In this document: positions 59,201-64,000 of the stretch, in pieces
How positions within the stretch are numbered: position 1 is the first letter of the stretch
Layout: each line of letters starts with the position of its first letter
DNA from: Istiophorus platypterus
Lineage: Eukaryota > Chordata > Actinopteri > Istiophoriformes > Istiophoridae
DNA: 64,000 nt
NCBI GenBank assembly: GCA_016859345.1
Contig: CM029129.1
Span: 11,610,946 to 11,674,945 of the forward strand
Direction: 5' to 3'
Made by a program: the position numbers and the translations under genes
The notes under the pieces: model-generated
The model's database searches: none
Seen by the model: only the letters and a program-made list of their open reading frames with translations
Told to the model about the DNA's origin: nothing

Positions 59201-61303
59201 AAATGTGTCTATATTTAAATTTGGCTTCATTAGTTAAGCTTACAGAACCAATGGGTCCTGCTGCTCCAGCCATTCCTTAATTTCCTTCCCTGCCGCCTGC
59301 CATTTACCCCCTGCCAGACTAGAGCTCTTTGCTGTCCACTTAAAGTGTGCATGTATTGATAAATGTGCATGCAAACTCACACTCACACACACACACACAA
59401 GGAAGCCGACAAGGAAGCCGATTGTGTAGCTCTTTGGAAATTGCTTTTACGTGACTCTTTTTTTGGGTGGATTGTATTATTCCAGTTTCTATATATCTAT
59501 ATATTGATAGTCGAATTAAAGACTTCCAAAGTAGTTCACAGTCTAATAATAATATGAAATGCTTGATGATAATAAATAGTAATTTTTCTCTGGCAAAGTT
59601 TATGCTCTTATATGCCATTTTAGAGTCATTGCTTTAGTAATGGCAGTGTTGGTTGGTCGGTCCACCACTTTAGTCCATACTGAAAAATCTCAGTCACTAT
59701 TAAAAGGATGACCATAAGATTTGGTACAGACTTTTATGTTCCCTTTAGGATGTATAGTAATAATTAATCATCAATGAGTCAAAATTTTAATTTCTCCAAT
59801 ACTTACACTTATATGGTCACAAAACTAATGATATTCCCATCAGCCACAGCTGCACTTTGTGTTCATTGGTAATTCACAACACGTTAGCATGCAAACAACT
59901 TAAACTAAACTAAGATGGTGAACATGGTAAATATTAGCTGCGAACCATCAGCATGTTAGTAATCTCATTGTGAGCATGCTGATGTTAGCATGTAGCTCAG
60001 TGATGATGTTCAGCCTCAGTTGCTAGTGTGGCTATATTTTGTTTTACTTTTTTTTTTTTTAAACATAATGTCAAGTATATAGTTACTTTTTCTTGTTATC
60101 CAATTTTTTACTAGTATGCATGTAGTGAGTAGACTGTATATCTTTGTTTAATGTGTGTGTGTTTGTCTCTCCTGCCAGGCTTGTGGCTGGGTCTCTTAAT
60201 ATGTGTTTCCCTTGAGACGGGTTTCGTTCTTGTTCTAATCTTCAAACTCAACTGGAAGAAAGTCACGCAAAAGGTAGGAACCTCATATCTTCCTTTAAAA
60301 CCCAGGTATTTAAAATTTTCCAAAAAGGACCGAGGGCAGAAAGGTAATGGGACTGTTGGTAAATTCTGGCATCCCTTGCAGCGCATCCCCTGTACCAACT
60401 GGATTTAGTCAAAATTTATAACCAATTTTTGTTTGGTTATGGTTCTTTTGTTTTGCAAACCTTTCCTAATTATCTCCTTCAGCTCATTCACCAAAAAAAT
60501 GTTATAGTATTCCATACTCACATGCCCACTCAAACATGCCTCAAATTAACAAGTCTTAATAAAGATTTTCAAGGGGTAGTGGAGGTTGGGGTTAATAAAT
60601 CTGATATCTCATCCAGGTTTTTTTAAATGGATAGAAATACACCTATTATTTTTATGTGTTTAATGTGTTTACAGGCTCAACTGCGGGCTGGAAAGAAAGC
60701 GGTAATGATAGCAAAACATCGGGCTAGTATAGTTCTGAATGAAGTGACGGTGCCTGACATCTCTGACTGCCCGAACACAGTAAGTTTAACTCCATATATA
60801 TAGTGTGTGCTGTGGAGTTAAACAGACTCCCTGTTCTCACTTTTTTGTTTGCTTTTGTTTTATCATACTTGAGCTACTCACACACTGATTAACAGCAGCA
60901 TCTTTTCCCCCTGAAGGCCAAGTTGGACAGTGTAGATGTTCTTAAAACAGATGGCTACAGTCCAGTCAACATCCAGGATCCGGAGATGAAAGCAGGACAC
61001 GAGGCTGAGGGCAACAACACTGATGCAGGGGGCACAGAGGGGGACGCTGAGCAGAGCAAGAATACTTCAAACACCAAACCTCAAGCACTTCTTTCGGTCA
61101 CTCAGCTGATCTTGCGTCGGGGACTAACCTTCTTGGTTTCAGTTCTTATTTTGGCCATAGGTGTTGCTATGCACATTACTTTCCCTGCGCCAGAGCCCTC
61201 TGCCGAGAGCCGGGCTAACTTTACCCTGAACTGGGCTAATGCCTCCACTCCTACACCATTGGCTCCTCTGGACCTGACCCCAAAACCTCTGACCTCTCTT
61301 TGA
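47208..61303 (+). CDS. slc47a1: MATE-family multidrug and toxin extrusion transporter (SLC47A), 17 coding exons
   Basis: H+/organic-cation antiporter of the plasma membrane. Exons in a single-copy reading are 47208-47420, 47805-47906, 50392-50460, 50558-50706, 51189-51231, 52092-52136, 52836-52933, 55105-55202, 55339-55452, 56093-56160, 56643-56751, 57038-57113, 57197-57266, 57407-57539, 60179-60273, 60675-60779 and 60917-61303. All keep phase and give about 657 aa (human MATE1 570). Landmarks are FCGHIGNAELAGYALA, LACDTLISQTFGS, GVILQRSS, FEWWIWEFGG, RVGNALGAGKTERA, IGYIFTSDE, GSGMQKVAA and IFKLNWKKV. The last exon carries a hydrophilic loop and a C-terminal membrane segment (TFLVSVLILAIGVAMHITF), as in vertebrate MATEs. 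Exons 8-12 are tandemly duplicated, with a damaged left copy (separate entries). Fish have several SLC47A paralogues, so the number is uncertain. Confidence 0.92.
47907..50391 (+). other. Large slc47a1 intron 2 with repeats
   Basis: The donor GTACTATC is weak; the acceptor CCCCTCAG is good. The block 49095-49260 resembles a common teleost interspersed repeat (TTTATAGGAGATTTGAGACA region). The block 49614-49883 on the minus strand may derive from a reverse transcriptase (separate entry). No other exon is evident. Confidence 0.5.
49614..49883 (-). mobile_element. Possible reverse-transcriptase fragment of an LTR or DIRS-like element
   Basis: An open minus-strand frame contains SLHSPVSKKTGDMRPVLDLS, which matches the pattern P-x-x-KK-x-G-x-x-RP-x-LDL seen at the start of Gypsy and DIRS reverse transcriptases. 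The sequence after it no longer follows the family. The frame is short and no other domain was found, so this is a low-confidence degenerate remnant. Confidence 0.4.
52492..52682. repeat. 37-bp perfect inverted repeat with imperfect outer arms
   Basis: Arm 52510-52546 is exactly complementary to 52616-52652 across a 69-nt spacer. Outer arms 52492-52509 and 52665-52682 pair with one mismatch; the right side carries 12 extra bases at 52653-52664. It lies in the slc47a1 intron between exons 52092-52136 and 52836-52933. The spacer resembles a common teleost repeat. Confidence 0.9.
53504..54998 (+). repeat. Left copy of an intragenic tandem duplication (damaged)
   Basis: This 1495-bp unit repeats 54999-57181 almost exactly. 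It contains exon-8 copy 53610-53707, a fused exon 9/10 at 53844-53979, exon-11 copy 54461-54569 and exon-12 copy 54856-54931. Relative to the right copy it lacks 686 bp between two GGTGGATCT repeats. The fused exon is 46 nt short and hits TAA after EWWILLPSM. A transcript including it would be truncated. Confidence 0.93.
54999..57181 (+). repeat. Right copy of the tandem duplication (intact)
   Basis: This 2183-bp unit contains intact slc47a1 exons 8-12 (55105-55202, 55339-55452, 56093-56160, 56643-56751, 57038-57113). Differences from the left copy that I found, beyond the 686-bp deletion, are one extra A near 56333 and one extra C at the right edge. The left junction shares TCCTCCTGTCT (54999-55009) with both 53504-53514 and 57182-57192. 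Confidence 0.93.
57540..60178 (+). other. Large slc47a1 intron 14 with transposon remnants
   Basis: It contains a MITE at 58455-58847 (separate entry) and a G-run at 58178-58186. At 59640-60030 is a common teleost repeat, recognised by GGTTGGTCGGTCCACCACTT and by several AGCATG/GTTAGCAT motifs. The ORFs here are not exons of the transporter. Confidence 0.55.
58455..58847. mobile_element. Non-autonomous DNA transposon (MITE) with terminal inverted repeats
   Basis: The left end GGCCAATTTATGCTTCTG and the right end, read in reverse, both start GGCCAA. Both contain TGAACCTATGGTGT, CCTATGG and GTAGC: 58476-58503 against the complement of 58791-58818, with two mismatches in 28. The interior holds an open frame from about 58600 starting MAAKAERILMDLELI, with no recognised domain. 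No clear target-site duplication was seen. The ends resemble a widespread fish element, possibly PIF/Harbinger-like. Confidence 0.75.
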
Positions 61304-61409
61304 CCTCTGAATGTAGACACCCAGTGGCTGGACACAGTTCTCACAAATGGACGATTGATTCCTTGAGAGAAAAGTGTTGAATTCCTTCATAGTTCATAGC
61401 ACGTCTTCT

Positions 61410-61415
61410 AATAAA
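61410..61415 (+). terminator. slc47a1: Polyadenylation signal of slc47a1
   Basis: AATAAA, 107 nt downstream of the stop codon at 61303, followed by TTGGTTGTTATTTTG, a T/G-rich downstream element. Another AATAAA near 61905 is a possible distal alternative. Confidence 0.65.
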
Positions 61416-64000
61416 CCTTGGTTGTTATTTTGTAGAACTACAGCCTTACGTGAGCTACTGCCTCTATCTTGCATAGAGAAAAAGATGTCTCAGTGATGCA
61501 CCGCTGAGCAAATCCACAGAAAACAGAAGCAATATCAAAAGAGACTGAGGCTGGCGTGAACAAATGTCTTGTTACAGAGATCATGTTTTAACCTGCCCAG
61601 CCTGAGATGCTCGACAGTGAAAAGATAGCATATTACAGATCCCTCACTGAGAGACCGTGTGGCCATCAAGGAACAGATGTTTTCTCACTGATAGCTTTTG
61701 ATTTTTGAACCTTATCTGATTTTTGATTTTGATTTACATATTGCACTGACATATATCTTTCTTACTGACCTTAAATCATTTTCTCATGTTTTAACTTTAA
61801 ACACAAGATTAACTGTAAATATATGATTTTAAAATTTACATGCATACATGTAAATGCGTAATACACTTTATCATTGTCCTTATATCTTCAGGACAGAGGT
61901 GATTAATAAACAATTGGCTAATTATTTTTCTACTGTATATCTAGGGCCAATAATGTAATGTAATGTGATAGGATGCTTATTAACAGAATGACTTAAAAAT
62001 TGTGTGACAATAAAAGTAACCACAGGGATCAGGTATTATGGACCCCAAAACCAAAACACATATTTCCCTCAAGATCTTTGCATTAATTAGTCTGAACTCT
62101 TGTTTTTTAGGGTCTTGTAAATATGTTGGTAGATATTAAAAAAAAATTAAACCACCGATTTTTGAGGTTCAGCCGTGACATTAGCATCCAACAGCTGCTA
62201 CAACGATTGGGCAGAAAATGCCACTGCTGAACCTGGTAGCATGTAGATCCATTAGCGTAAACTGCTGAAATGTAACTACTTTCATGTAAGTCTAATCAAA
62301 GAAAAAACAGAAAGAAATAGAAATAAAAAGAAATTAAAAAACTAGATTTAAATCACACCCCTTTAAATAAGCATCTCTGAGATTTACAGATATCCGTGAA
62401 TCAAAGTTCCACAGAATTGACCATTGTTTTAACTAAATTTGGGGCCCACAGAAATCATACTATTCTGCAGTTGTTTATATATTATTTATATATAGACTTT
62501 TTATTTTTTAGGCGTAGGCACTCAGAAACTACTTTTGTTTAAAGAAAGAGTGGTACAATGAGATGGGAAAGGTGGCCTACTCATGGAGTTACCATTGGTG
62601 CTTTAGTTAATTTAAGAACACAAAAGATTAAACGTTAAGTGATGCCCTCCTTAATAACTAATTTCTGATAATAAAAAAAAAGAAAGATTGAGCCACTGTT
62701 TACGGACATACACCACTTCTGTCCTTCAGTATGGCGCTTGATGTTAAATGGCGCCATCCATGCCTGAACTCAGTAATTTATATCAAATCACTCAGTGATT
62801 GGTTGAAGGCAATCAGTGCTGAATATTGATATTTTTGTTTTCATCTAGGAGGAGAGGCAATCACCGATTTCTGTTACACATTAATAGTAGTAGTGTGTAT
62901 ATTGGCACATACAGTTAAGCCCCAAAAAAGGGCATTTCTGGATGATGGATTTAGGCACATCGCGGTAACTAAGTTCTGCACTAATGAGAGCAACTCTGTC
63001 ACAGATCAGTACTGTCACTGCTCAGTATTATCCATTATAACTCCCACCTCCACAATTCAGTCTACAAATGCAATATTAATAACTGAAGCCATAATTTAAG
63101 GTATGTCAGTGTATTCGATGGCAACTCAACCAAGACATGAAATTCCTTAAGCTGCTGTATCGCAAGTTCTAGTCGAATGACACTGACAGCAAATCTTTAC
63201 ACAGTCGCTTGTTAATGATACCACAGCATGTTACTGATTGCAGTGTCTGGAGGTGAGCGGGCCAAGATTACACTCTCTGTGAGGAGCCTGTGGCAATATC
63301 TCCACTGATGAACAAGACTGAAGCTCAGACAACGATGTAACCATGTATGAATCGAGCCCAATTTGCATTTTAAATAACGATAAATTAACACGCAAGTTTT
63401 TTATGTGACTGTTGCAGACATCAGTCTGATGCAATCGAGTGCTGGTGTCAGTTCGGCAGTACCGTGGCTTGCTGGTGCACTGGCTTCGTACAGGACAGAA
63501 TAGAGACTTTTGTGGACACCTCTATGTTGAAAACTCTTTTGAAGTGAGCCCCCACTGAATTGAAACTAGAATATGCAGTCTTTAGTCTGTACCTTGCAAG
63601 AAACAAATCCCCTCAGGAGAGCCTGACCGTCTCCTAAATTAATTTATGACTGGCAAAAAATATTTCCCTCTCAGCTTATATAAAAACTCATGTAAGTAAC
63701 AGTATTATTTTCTATAGAAGCATAAAACGGAATGGATTTAAAGTAACAGTTCAACATTTTGGGAAATACAGATTTGCTTTCTGGTGTAGAGTTAGATGAG
63801 AAGATACAACTTGTGTCGGTAGGTGTATTTTTTTAAACCTTTGGAAGAGCCAGACGAGCTGTTTCTTTGTGTTCCTTCAGATCCGTCCATCTATCTATCT
63901 GCCAGAGAGCAAATATGCATATTTATCAAAATTTTAAGACATTGCTTTAAAGAGTCTGTGGAGAAACACAATCCATGTGTTAATCATTTGCTGCTAACAG
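61416..64000. other. Downstream flank of slc47a1 without recognised genes
   Basis: AT-rich sequence, possibly including a distal 3'UTR to about 61930. From about 63750 to 63870 (CATTTTGGGAAATACAGATT onward) is a common teleost repeat related to the one at 54050-54400. A short CTAT run is at 63888-63900. No exon or RNA gene was recognised. Confidence 0.5.

Noticed and set aside
1..64000. CRISPR arrays, operons, tRNA or rRNA genes
   Set aside because: None were seen. The tandem repeats present are microsatellites and minisatellites without spacer structure, and the window is vertebrate nuclear DNA.

Overview
This window is a teleost fish nuclear locus. The evidence is vertebrate gene families with short, phase-consistent exons, GT-AG splice sites, (CA)n and (CT)n microsatellites, and many interspersed repeats of teleost type. 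Long single ORFs are uninformative here, so gene models were built exon by exon from splice sites, reading phase and family resemblance. Identities rest on remembered family sequences, not on a search.

Layout. Six genes lie on the minus strand and one on the plus strand. (1) 114-132: the first coding exon of a gene running off the left edge, possibly pigs by synteny. (2) 4311-12861: aldolase C (aldoc), eight coding exons plus a non-coding first exon in a CpG-rich promoter near 12.9-13.1 kb. One exon is a single base short. (3) 15749-22621: the RSK-related kinase rskr (SgK494), 12 coding exons. (4) 23723-30956: chaperonin subunit theta (cct8), 15 coding exons, with a second intact candidate terminal exon at 24648-24755. 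(5) 33202-35769, with a 5' exon near 37.0 kb: the mitotic regulator pimreg (FAM64A/CATS). (6) 40934-43700: tmigd1, a two-Ig membrane protein with a TATA promoter; its last exon was not found. (7) Plus strand, 45.5-61.4 kb: a MATE-type multidrug and toxin extrusion transporter (slc47a1-like), 17 coding exons in a single-copy reading.

The minus-strand order pigs?-aldoc-rskr resembles human 17q11.2 (PIGS-ALDOC-SPAG5-RSKR); tmigd1, pimreg and SLC47A are also chromosome 17 genes in human. The genes share no pathway: glycolysis, signalling, protein folding, mitosis, epithelial adhesion and organic-cation efflux. No operon-like unit or new multi-gene system was found.

Most notable observations. (a) slc47a1 carries a tandem duplication of exons 8-12. 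Its left copy has lost 686 bp between 9-bp direct repeats, fusing two exons out of frame. (b) cct8 has two candidate terminal exons, both open and phase-compatible. (c) aldoc exon 4 is 54 nt where 55 are needed, which is either a real frameshift or a base error. (d) There are a Penelope-like element remnant, a MITE with recognisable terminal inverted repeats, a Tc1-like end, and several precise inverted repeats.
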